From Methylobacterium nonmethylotrophicum (GTDB lineage: Bacteria; Pseudomonadota; Alphaproteobacteria; Rhizobiales; Beijerinckiaceae), in NCBI RefSeq assembly GCF_004745635.1, contig NZ_SRLB01000006.1, forward strand, positions 62,001 to 126,000: DNA of 64,000 nucleotides. Direction: 5' to 3'. The notes beneath the pieces are model-generated. The model searched no databases. It was not told the DNA's origin and saw nothing but the letters and a program-made list of their open reading frames with translations. The position numbers and the translations under genes are program-made. Below are positions 48,575-55,975 of the stretch, piece by piece (position 1 is the first letter of the stretch; each line of letters begins with the position of its first letter).

Positions 48575-49620
48575 CCTTGGCGCAGCCGCTCGGCGACCCG
48601 CGGGGCGAAGTAGGTGAAGATGCCGTCGGCGCCGGCGCGCTTGAAGGCGGCCAGGCTCTCCATCATGGCGCGCTCGCCGTCGAGCCAGCCGTTCTGGGCG
48701 GCGGCCGCGATCATCGCGTACTCGCCCGAGACCTGGTAGGCGAAGGTCGGGACCGAGAAGGTCTCCTTCACCCGGCGGATCACGTCGAGATAGGGCATGC
48801 CGGGCTTGACCATCACCGAGTCGGCGCCCTCGTCGAGGTCGAGGGCGACCTCGCGCAGGGCCTCGTCGGTGTTGCCGGCATCCATCTGGTAGGTGCGCTT
48901 GTCGCCCACCAGCGTGGCGTTGGTGCCGATCGCGTCCCGGAACGGGCCGTAGAAGGCGCTGGCGTACTTCGCCGCGTAGGTCATGATCTGCACGTCGCGA
49001 TGCCCGGCCCGGTCGAGCCCGGCCCGGATCGCGCCCACCCGCCCGTCCATCATGTCGGAGGGCGCGATGATGTCGGTGCCGGCCTCGGCCTGGATCAGGC
49101 TCTGCTCGACCAGGAGCGCCACCGTCTCGTCGTTGACGATCACCCCGTCCTCCAGGAGCCCGTCATGGCCGTGGCTGGTATAGGGGTCGAGGGCGACGTC
49201 GGTGATGACCCCGACCTCCGGCACCGCCTTCTTGACGGCGCGGACGGCCCGGCAGACGAGGTTGTTGCGGTTCAAGGCCTCGGAGCCGGTCGCGTCGCGC
49301 AAGGCGGGCTCGACGAAGGGAAAGAACGAGATCGCCGGGATGCGCAAGCCGGCGGCCCGCTCGGCCGCCCGCACCGCCTCGTCGATCGACAGGCGCTCGA
49401 CGCCCGGCATCGAGGCCACGGGCTGGCGCCGCCCGTCGCCCTCGATCAGGAAGATCGGCCAGATCAGGTCGTCGACGGTGAGCGTCGTCTCGCGCACCAG
49501 GCGGCGCGACCACTCGGCCTTGCGGTTGCGCCGCGGGCGCTGGGTCAGCGCCAGGGAGGCCGGCTCGGTCCGGGCGGCTTCCCGGGCCAGCGGCCGGGGC
49601 ATCGGCTGGATCTGCGACAT
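48571..49620 (-). CDS. hemB: Delta-aminolevulinic acid dehydratase (porphobilinogen synthase)
   Basis: HemB makes porphobilinogen from two aminolevulinate molecules in haem synthesis. The product from MSQIQPMPR (ATG 49620, GAGGAGG upstream) is about 349 residues. The catalytic Lys are in MTYAAKYASAFYGPFRDA and SVMVKPGMPYLDV. The metal site reads DVALDPYTSHGHDG: Asp replaces the zinc-binding Cys, so this is the Mg/K-type enzyme known from Pseudomonas and alphaproteobacteria. An ATG at 49680 is possible but lacks a ribosome-binding site. Confidence 0.95.
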   Translation of the reverse strand: MSQIQPMPRPLAREAARTEPASLALTQRPRRNRKAEWSRRLVRETTLTVDDLIWPIFLIEGDGRRQPVASMPGVERLSIDEAVRAAERAAGLRIPAISFFPFVEPALRDATGSEALNRNNLVCRAVRAVKKAVPEVGVITDVALDPYTSHGHDGLLEDGVIVNDETVALLVEQSLIQAEAGTDIIAPSDMMDGRVGAIRAGLDRAGHRDVQIMTYAAKYASAFYGPFRDAIGTNATLVGDKRTYQMDAGNTDEALREVALDLDEGADSVMVKPGMPYLDVIRRVKETFSVPTFAYQVSGEYAMIAAAAQNGWLDGERAMMESLAAFKRAGADGIFTYFAPRVAERLRQG

Positions 49621-49840
49621 CCGGGATCGGGCCTCCTCGCGGCCCGCTTCGCGCCGGGCCTGATTCTTCGTGGAATTCATCCAATGCGGAGGTAGCACGA
49701 TCCGGCCCGCGCCAGAACCCGGGCAGAGCTGCGCAAGCAGGGAAGCCGGTGCATGGCAGGGCCGCGGGCGCTCCACGGCACGGCGCGGGCGCTCGACACG
49801 ACCGCGGGCGCGCGGCGGGGCCGCGGACCGCCCTGCGCCG

Positions 49841-49869
49841 TTGACGGGGCGGGTCCCGCCCGGTTAACC
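49841..49869 (+). promoter_or_regulatory. Possible promoter with a palindromic spacer upstream of the crotonase gene
   Basis: TTGACG, a 17-base spacer, and TTAACC lie about 26 bp before the start of the crotonase-type gene. The spacer contains the perfect palindrome GGGCGGG-t-CCCGCCC, which could be a repressor site. The -10 box is poor. Confidence 0.35.
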
Positions 49870-49895
49870 GCCCTTAACCCCGGAGGGACGAGACC

Positions 49896-50939
49896 ATGGG
49901 CGAGACGGCGGACGACGCGGTTCTGTGCGAGCGGCGGGGTGCGGCCGGGCTCATCACCCTCAACCGGCCGAAGGCGCTCAACGCGCTGACCCTCGAGATG
50001 GTGCGGGCGATCCGCGCCGCCCTCGAGGCCTGGGCGGCGGATCCGGCGGTGACCCGGGTGGTGGTGCAGGGCGCCGGCGAGCGCGCCTTCTGCGCCGGCG
50101 GCGACATCCGCCGCATCCATGAGGAGGGCAGCGCCGGGCGATACGCGCAAGCCCAGACCTTCTTCCGCGAGGAATACGAGCTCAACGCGCTGATCCAGCG
50201 CTACGCCAAGCCCTATGTCGCGCTGATCGACGGCATCGTGATGGGCGGCGGCGTCGGGGTGTCGCTGCACGGCTCGCACCGGGTCGCGGCGGAGCGCACC
50301 GCCTTCGCGATGCCCGAGACCGGCATCGGCTTCTTCCCCGATGTCGGCGCCACCTACGCCCTGCCGCGCCTGCCGGGCTTCGTCGGCACCTATCTGGCGC
50401 TCACCGGCGAGCGGATCGGCCAGGGCGACGTCCTCGCCTTCGGGCTCGCCACCCACGCGGCCCCGGCCGCACGGCTCCCTGAGATCCGCGACGCGCTCGC
50501 CGAGGGCGCGCCGATCGAGACGGCGCTCGGCCCGCACGACGATCCGGCCCCCGGCCCGGTCCATGCCGAGCGGGCGCTGATCGACGCATGCTTCTCGGCC
50601 GACAGCGTGCCTGAGGTTCTGGCGCGCCTCGACGCCGCCGGCTCCGACTTCGCCGGCAAGGCCGCCGCGACGATCCGGACCCGCTCGCCCACCAGCCTCA
50701 CCCTGGCCCTGGCGCAGATGCGGCGCGGCGCCTCCCTGTCCTTCCCGGAGGCGATGCAGCTCGAATACCGCATCCTGTGCCGGATCCTGCGCGGGCACGA
50801 CTTCTACGAGGGCGTGCGCTCGGTCCTGATCGACCGCGACGGAAAACCGGACTGGCGGCCCGCCACCCTGGAGGCGGTGAGGCCCGACGACATCGCAGCG
50901 CATCTCGCGCCGATGCCCGGCGAGCCGAGCTTCACCTGA
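49896..50939 (+). CDS. Enoyl-CoA hydratase/isomerase family protein, 3-hydroxyisobutyryl-CoA hydrolase-like
   Basis: The 347-residue crotonase has the oxyanion-hole segments RAFCAGGDIRRIHEEG (about 66-81) and IDGIVMGGGVGVSLHGSHRV (about 111-130), plus AMPETGIGFFPDVGATY. These are the signatures of the 3-hydroxyisobutyryl-CoA hydrolase branch (valine breakdown). The long C-terminal half, ending EAVRPDDIAAHL, also fits that branch. The start ATG has CGGAGGGACG upstream. The next gene begins three bases after the stop. Confidence 0.87.
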   Translation: MGETADDAVLCERRGAAGLITLNRPKALNALTLEMVRAIRAALEAWAADPAVTRVVVQGAGERAFCAGGDIRRIHEEGSAGRYAQAQTFFREEYELNALIQRYAKPYVALIDGIVMGGGVGVSLHGSHRVAAERTAFAMPETGIGFFPDVGATYALPRLPGFVGTYLALTGERIGQGDVLAFGLATHAAPAARLPEIRDALAEGAPIETALGPHDDPAPGPVHAERALIDACFSADSVPEVLARLDAAGSDFAGKAAATIRTRSPTSLTLALAQMRRGASLSFPEAMQLEYRILCRILRGHDFYEGVRSVLIDRDGKPDWRPATLEAVRPDDIAAHLAPMPGEPSFT

Positions 50940-50941
50940 CC

Positions 50942-51403
50942 ATGCGCTCGCTCAGCAAGGTCCGGGGCGGTCCCCGGCGGTCGGTGCCCGAGGACACGGC
51001 CGACCGCATCGAGCGCCGGGCGCCGCGGCCCGAGACGCGCTGGGACGTGGTGCTGGTCTGGCTGATGCGGGTCGTCGCCGTGGTGTGGATGGTCAAGGGC
51101 CTGAGCGCCTGGGCCGAGATCCTCGGGGCCCGCCCCAACGCCGCGCCGTTCGAGGCCGCGCCGATCGGGCGCCAGGCGGTGATCGTCTATTTCGGGGTCA
51201 TGAACCTCCTGGCGGCGGTGGGCCTGTGGCTCGCCACCGCCTGGGGCGGGGTGGTCTGGCTGCTCGCCGCCACCTCGGCCATGGTGCTCGCTCTCCTGAC
51301 GCCGCAGCTCCTGCCGATGTCGCTCCCGAGCCTCGCCTTCGACGGCATGATCATCATGGTCTACTTCACCGTATCCTGGCTTGCCTCGCGCGAACTACGC
51401 TGA
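50942..51403 (+). CDS. DUF6163-type inner membrane protein
   Basis: The 153-residue protein has a basic N-terminus and four membrane helices (about 38-58, 76-96, 100-120, 125-148). It starts almost directly after the crotonase stop. In rhizobia a membrane protein of this type (DUF6163) stands next to ldtR, as here. Function is unknown; a link to the cell envelope is suggested only by the neighbour. Confidence 0.78.
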   Translation: MRSLSKVRGGPRRSVPEDTADRIERRAPRPETRWDVVLVWLMRVVAVVWMVKGLSAWAEILGARPNAAPFEAAPIGRQAVIVYFGVMNLLAAVGLWLATAWGGVVWLLAATSAMVLALLTPQLLPMSLPSLAFDGMIIMVYFTVSWLASRELR

Positions 51404-51446
51404 AGGTCAGCCTTTCTCGAAAGTGAACGATCAGGTTCATCTTCGG

Positions 51447-51464
51447 TTTACCGACAGAGGTAAA
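51447..51464. promoter_or_regulatory. Candidate operator upstream of ldtR
   Basis: TTTACC - gacaga - GGTAAA is a 6-bp perfect inverted repeat in an AT-rich patch 113 bp before ldtR. MarR-type regulators such as LdtR often bind such short palindromes and regulate themselves. Confidence 0.45.
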
Positions 51465-51576
51465 TCGAGAATTTATCCTGTCGTTTAAACTCACATTCAC
51501 GGGGTGCGCCTAATTTGAACCCATAAGCGGAGCGGGAGACACCGCCGAGCACCCCCGTACAGAGTGAGGCGTTCCC

Positions 51577-52092
51577 ATGAAGACCCAGGCGACGAAGCTG
51601 GCGCAGACGATCTCCGCTCTCGAGGCCGAGACCGCCGTGCGTCCCCACTACCTCGAGGCCCTCCACCTGGTCGAGCGCCTGCACCGCCGGCTCCTCGACG
51701 TGATCAAGGACGAGTTCGAGCGCCGCGGCCGCGAGGACGTCAACAGCGTCCAGGCGCTCCTGCTCTACAACATCGGCGACAAGGAGCTGACCGCCAGCGA
51801 GCTGCGCACCCGCGGCTACTACCTCGGCTCGAACGTCTCCTACAACGTCAAGAAGCTGGTCGAGACCGGCTACCTGCACCACGCCCGCTCGAAGACCGAC
51901 CGCCGCTCGGTGCGCATCAGCCTCACCGAGAAGGGCCGCGAGGTGCACGAGATCGTCCGCGGGCTCTACGACAAGCACGCCAAGACCATCCAGCCGATCG
52001 GCGGCATCTCGGAGGACGATTTCGGCCGCCTCAACCAGGCGCTCGCCCGCCTCGAGCGCTTCTGGACCGACCAGATCCGCTACCGGCTCTGA
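51577..52092 (+). CDS. ldtR: MarR family transcriptional regulator, LdtR type
   Basis: The 171-residue MarR-family winged-helix protein has ALLLYNIGDKELTASEL and RGYYLGSNVSYNVKKLVETG for the recognition helix. A wing HHARSKTDRRSVRISLTEKG follows (about 105-127), with C-terminal dimerisation helices. It closely resembles LdtR of rhizobia and Liberibacter, which controls an L,D-transpeptidase and osmotic tolerance. The adjacent DUF6163-type gene supports this; no L,D-transpeptidase is nearby. Confidence 0.85.
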   Translation: MKTQATKLAQTISALEAETAVRPHYLEALHLVERLHRRLLDVIKDEFERRGREDVNSVQALLLYNIGDKELTASELRTRGYYLGSNVSYNVKKLVETGYLHHARSKTDRRSVRISLTEKGREVHEIVRGLYDKHAKTIQPIGGISEDDFGRLNQALARLERFWTDQIRYRL

Positions 52093-52396
52093 GGCGCAGA
52101 CGCCCTCTCCCCGGCCGTGGCCCGGCGACGCCCGATCGCGGGCGCTTCCGGGCCGACCGGACCCGCGACCGGCCTATGAGCCTGGCACCGCCGGTGCCGC
52201 CCACCGAGCCCGTCCGCAGCCCCCCGAGGGTCGCGGGCGGGCTCGCCGTGTTGTCGGAGGGTGTGGACCCGCGAAAATGGCTTGCCCGCCGGGCTGCCTG
52301 CGCCCCGCCCTGGTCCTGGACGGACCCGCGCGGCGCCGGACTGCCTGCCCCTCGGCTCGAGCCGCCGAGGCTCGCCGCCGAACCTGGCCGGGGTCC
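52093..52396. other. Intergenic region without recognised features
   Basis: This 304-base region lies between ldtR and the convergent small gene. It is GC-rich and contains no frame or hairpin I can support. Confidence 0.5.
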
Positions 52397-52654
52397 CTAA
52401 TTCACGAAGGCCCGGCTGCGGCTCTCCCGCGCCCGGACGGTCGTCATCGGAAGGCGGAAGACGCGGCGCTGGTGCTGGTCCTCGACCCGGAAGGCGCTGC
52501 GTGCCCAGTCGCAGGCGACCTCGCGGTCGTCGAGCAGCCCGGCCGCGAGCTTGGCCGCCACTTCCAGGGCGTCGGCCGGGCTCTGCAGCTCGACCCCCTC
52601 GGGATCCATGATCAGGCGGCGCCCCGACTGGAAGTGGAAGTAGTAGACGGTCAT
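52397..52654 (-). CDS. Small DUF6894-like protein
   Basis: The 85-residue protein begins MTVYYFHFQSGRRLIMDPEG, then ELQSPADALEVAAKLAAGLLDD. The pattern of YFHF, a short loop, DPEGVEL and an Ala-rich helix resembles the DUF6894 family common in Methylobacterium. The function is unknown. It is transcribed alone, between ldtR and the ATP synthase operon. Confidence 0.65.
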   Translation of the reverse strand: MTVYYFHFQSGRRLIMDPEGVELQSPADALEVAAKLAAGLLDDREVACDWARSAFRVEDQHQRRVFRLPMTTVRARESRSRAFVN

Positions 52655-52843
52655 CACGGGCCCGGCCAAGCGATTCGGGATGTTCTATGCCACAGAAAAT
52701 GACAGCGCGCGATTGTCTCTTTATTTAACCGGTAAAACCGATGCGGGTTTAGAGATGTCGCGTCGACGCGCAGCCGCCGAGCTTGAAATAATTCCTTGGT
52801 TTCGGAGCGAAAACAAAATGAGAACTTGATGTTTCGGGCGCGC

Positions 52844-52871
52844 CAAACAAGAAAGCCGCCCGAAGGCGGCT
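52844..52871 (-). terminator. Intrinsic terminator of the F0 ATP synthase operon
   Basis: Read on the minus strand, AGCCGCC - ttcg - GGCGGCT is a 7-bp perfect stem with a stable TTCG tetraloop, followed by TTCTTGTTT. It lies about 30 bp beyond the atpF stop. Confidence 0.92.
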
Positions 52872-52902
52872 CTCGCAGTGGCATCTGGAGGCGTGGCGCG
52901 TG

Positions 52903-53391
52903 TCAGGCCCGCAGGCGGGTGCGGACCTCGCCGAGGCTGCGGCGGACGAGGTCCTGGGCGGCCTCGCCGCTGACCTTCTCCCGCAGGATGGTCTCGGAGA
53001 CCCGCACGGCGGCTTCCGCCGCGGCGGCCCGCACCTCGGCGGCGGCCTGGGCCTCGGCCTGCGCGATCTTCGTCTCCGCCGCCTTGGTGCGGCGGGCGAC
53101 GAACTCGTTCAGGCGGGCATGGCCTTCGGCCGCGGCGGCCTCGGCCTCGGCGCGGGCATTGGCGACGATCTCGGCGGCCTCGCGCTCGGCGTCCGACCGG
53201 CGGCGCTTGTAATCCGCCAGCACGGCCTCGGCCTCCTCGCGCAGGCGACGGGCCTCCTCGAGCTCCTTGCGCACGCGCTCGCCGCGCTTGTCGAGCCCGC
53301 CGATGATCTGGTCGAACAGGCCCATCTTCCAGGCGATGCCGCAGAACACCACGAAGGCGACCGCGACCCAGAACTCCGCATCGAACAGCAT
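52903..53391 (-). CDS. atpF: ATP synthase F0 subunit b
   Basis: The 162-residue stator subunit has an N-terminal membrane helix (about 8-28, [17 protein letters not shown]) and a long charged Ala/Glu/Arg-rich helix for the dimeric stalk. It is the last gene of the F0 operon, 21 bp after the b' gene. Alphaproteobacteria carry both b and b' subunits, as here. Confidence 0.94.
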   Translation of the reverse strand: MLFDAEFWVAVAFVVFCGIAWKMGLFDQIIGGLDKRGERVRKELEEARRLREEAEAVLADYKRRRSDAEREAAEIVANARAEAEAAAAEGHARLNEFVARRTKAAETKIAQAEAQAAAEVRAAAAEAAVRVSETILREKVSGEAAQDLVRRSLGEVRTRLRA

Positions 53392-53412
53392 GATGATGAT
53401 CTCCTGCGGGCT

Positions 53413-53976
53413 CTAATGCACGGCGCGGGTGCGGTCGTAGGCCGCCTCGACGGCGCCACGCTCCGGCGCCTGGCCGGTCAGGCGCTCGACGATCGCGGTC
53501 GCGGCATCCGCCGCCACCTCCCGCACGCTGCTCATCGCGGTGGCGGTGCGGCTCTTGATCTGGGTCTCGGCCTCGGCGAGCTTGGTCGCGAGGTCGGCCT
53601 CGAGGGACTTGCGCCGGGTCTCGGCCTCGGCGGCGAGCTGCGCGCGGGTGGTCTGCGCGATGCCCTTGGCCTTGTCCTGAGCGTCCTTGAGGGCGCGCTC
53701 GTAGGTGTCGCGGGCGCTGTCGGCCTCGGCCTTGGCGCGGGCGGCCTGGTCGAGGTCGCCGGCGAGCCGGGTCTGCCGGTCGTGCAGGATGCCGGCGATC
53801 TGCGGCAGCGCGATCTTCGACATCAGGTAGTAGAGCAGCCCGAAGGCGAGCGCGAGCCAGAGGATCTGCGCCACGAAGGTGCTGCTCTCGAACGGCGGGA
53901 AGCCGCCGCCATGCTCGGAGGCCGGCTCGTGAATCAGCCCCTCCTTGGTGGGGGCGGGTGCGTGTGGCTGCGCCAT
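53413..53976 (-). CDS. atpF': ATP synthase F0 subunit b'
   Basis: The 187-residue second stator subunit has a disordered N-terminus (MAQPHAPAPTKEG) and a membrane helix (about 36-56, AQILWLALAFGLLYYLMSKI). A long coiled-coil tail follows. LWLALAFGLLYYLMSKIALP is the characteristic b' membrane segment. The start ATG at 53976 is preferred; the frame is open upstream to 54102. Confidence 0.93.
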   Translation of the reverse strand: MAQPHAPAPTKEGLIHEPASEHGGGFPPFESSTFVAQILWLALAFGLLYYLMSKIALPQIAGILHDRQTRLAGDLDQAARAKAEADSARDTYERALKDAQDKAKGIAQTTRAQLAAEAETRRKSLEADLATKLAEAETQIKSRTATAMSSVREVAADAATAIVERLTGQAPERGAVEAAYDRTRAVH

Positions 53977-54233
53977 GGTGTCGTCCGGGTGTGGGGGAGA
54001 CGAAGCGCTCCCGCCGAGCGCTCGGCCGGGCCGGCCGTCGCGCCGCCACGCCTCGCGGAATGGCGGCGGCACGAAGAGGGGCGAGGCGGCCCGTCGCGGC
54101 ATCCCCCGCGCACCGCCCGGCCGCCATCGGCGGCGGGCGTGGCGTGAGGGTTCACGAACGCGCGCGCACCGGCACCTTGCTCAGAAGGCCCGGTGCGCGG
54201 GTGGACCACCTCGTGAGGCAATCCTCGCCGGGA

Positions 54234-54461
54234 TCAGACGGCGAACAGCAGCAGCAGCGCGACGAGCAGCGAGAAGATGCCCAGCGCCTCGGTCAGCGCG
54301 AAGCCGAGGAGCAGGTTGGCGCGCTGGCTGTCGGCCGCGGAGGGGTTGCGCAGGGCGCCGGCGAAGAACTGGCCGAACAGGTTGCCGAGGCCCACGGCGG
54401 CGCCCGCCATGCCGAGGCAGGCGAGGCCGGCGCCGATGTACTTCGCAGCAACGGGATCCAT
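54234..54461 (-). CDS. atpE: ATP synthase F0 subunit c
   Basis: This 75-residue hairpin of two membrane helices builds the rotor ring. The polar loop is RNPSAADSQ, and the proton-carrying Glu58 is in [10 protein letters not shown]. The N-terminal helix has [17 protein letters not shown], the expected glycine pattern. A 257-bp gap separates it from the b' gene and 134 bp from atpB. Confidence 0.96.
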   Translation of the reverse strand: MDPVAAKYIGAGLACLGMAGAAVGLGNLFGQFFAGALRNPSAADSQRANLLLGFALTEALGIFSLLVALLLLFAV

Positions 54462-54595
54462 CAGAGTGCTCCTAAGGTCGTCTAGTCGTCTGGCGGGTGG
54501 GATCCGGCCGCGACACGGCGAACCGGGGTGGGAAGCTCTGGGGGCGCGATCGCGGGCGAGGGGCCGGAGGTCTCGGATGAGGCCTCAGGCCGCGC

Positions 54596-55351
54596 TCAGT
54601 GGCCCGGATGCAGGGCGTCGCTGAGGTAGATCGAGGTCAGCGTCGCGAAGACGTAGGCCTGCAGCACCGCGACCAGCATCTCCAGCGCCGTGACGGCGAC
54701 CGAGAGGGCGAGGGGCAGGGGCGAGAGGATGCCCCAGACGCCGGCGGCGAGGAGCGCCGGGACGAAGCCCGCGAAGATCTTGAGCGCGATGTGGCCCGCC
54801 AGCATGTTGGCGAAGAGACGGACCGAGAGGCTGATCGGCCGCGAGATGAAGGACACGACCTCGATCACCACGATCAGCGGCTTGAGCCAGCCCGGCACGC
54901 CCGGGGGCACGAACAGGCCGAGGAAGTGGGTGCCGTGGGCCATGAAGCCGTAGATCACCACGGTGAGGATCACCACCAGCGCCAGCATGAAGGTGACGAT
55001 GATGTGGCTGGTCACCGCGAAGGCGTAGGGGATCATCCCGAACAGGTTCAGCAGCAGCACGAACATGAACAGGGAGAAGACCAGCGGCACGAAGCGCTCG
55101 CTGCCGTGGCCGGCCGACTGGTGCACCGTCTGGCCGATGAACTCGTAGAACACCTCGGCCAGGGACTGGGCCCGGCCCGGCACCACCGCGCGGCTCTTGG
55201 TGGCCCAGATCGTCAGGAGCGCGATCAGCCCCACGGCCAGGAACATGTACAGCGCCGACTGGGTGAAGGCGATGTGCTGGTGGCCGATATGCCCGAACGA
55301 AACCAGCGGCTTCAGCTCGAACTGGTGGATCGGATCCATCTTGACGGCCAT
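54596..55351 (-). CDS. atpB: ATP synthase F0 subunit a
   Basis: The 251-residue membrane subunit provides the proton half-channels. It has five or six membrane helices and the essential Arg in PISLSVRLFANMLAGHIALK. GHIGHQHIAFTQSALYM lies near the N-terminus. The ATG at 55351 (MAVKMDPIHQFELKP) matches the family start; an upstream frame is open but unrelated. Confidence 0.96.
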   Translation of the reverse strand: MAVKMDPIHQFELKPLVSFGHIGHQHIAFTQSALYMFLAVGLIALLTIWATKSRAVVPGRAQSLAEVFYEFIGQTVHQSAGHGSERFVPLVFSLFMFVLLLNLFGMIPYAFAVTSHIIVTFMLALVVILTVVIYGFMAHGTHFLGLFVPPGVPGWLKPLIVVIEVVSFISRPISLSVRLFANMLAGHIALKIFAGFVPALLAAGVWGILSPLPLALSVAVTALEMLVAVLQAYVFATLTSIYLSDALHPGH

Positions 55352-55439
55352 GCCGGTCCCGCCCCCTCGTGTGTCGCCGCGGGCTCCTCCCGCTGCGCTG
55401 CAAATCCGTGCAGGCGGATGCACGGCATCCACCGGATGA

Positions 55440-55817
55440 TCAAGACCCTGGCGGGCCTTTCTTCGTGTCCGCGGCCGGAAAAAATCCGGAAACCCGCATC
55501 ACGTTGTAGATTCCGGCCGCGAAGCCCAGGACGAGCAGGACGATCAGGCCCCAGGGCTTGGTGCCCAGGAGACGATCGCAGCCCCAGCCGAGGAGGCCGC
55601 CCGCCAGCACGCCCGCCACGAACTCCGTGGACAGCCGCATGGCGACGCCGAGGGACGAGGGCTGGCCGCGGTCTTGACGCGCCGAAAGATCGGGAGCCGC
55701 CGCGGGGCGCTTCCGGTCGATCTGCATCTCGAGACGCTTGAGCCTCGCGGAGAGGTCGTCGTCGGCGGGCTGGCCCTCACCGGTGCCGTCCTTTCCCCGC
55801 GGGTCGTTGCCGCTCAT
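55440..55817 (-). CDS. atpI: ATP synthase assembly protein AtpI
   Basis: The 125-residue protein has a charged N-terminus and two membrane helices (about 62-84 and 90-110, GLIVLLVLGFAAGIYNVMRV). This is the AtpI/DUF-type small protein that starts F0 operons and helps assembly of the c ring. It lies first in the operon behind a good promoter. Confidence 0.9.
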   Translation of the reverse strand: MSGNDPRGKDGTGEGQPADDDLSARLKRLEMQIDRKRPAAAPDLSARQDRGQPSSLGVAMRLSTEFVAGVLAGGLLGWGCDRLLGTKPWGLIVLLVLGFAAGIYNVMRVSGFFPAADTKKGPPGS

Positions 55818-55880
55818 GGCGAAACCTCGCGCGTGAAAGGATGAGGAGATCCGGTCCGGCTACCCCCGTCGAGCGGGCGC

Positions 55881-55909
55881 ACCATAGTTTCGCCCACCTT
55901 GGGTGTCAA
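55881..55909 (-). promoter_or_regulatory. Sigma70-type promoter of the F0 ATP synthase operon
   Basis: On the minus strand TTGACA, a 17-base spacer and TATGGT lie about 64 bp before atpI. The -35 box is perfect, the spacing ideal and the -10 box good, in the expected place for the operon promoter. Confidence 0.8.
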
Positions 55910-55975
55910 GGCATCCAGGACTGGCGTTAAGTCATTGGACTTTCGGCGGATTTCTCGAATTTCGCGCAGCCTTCG

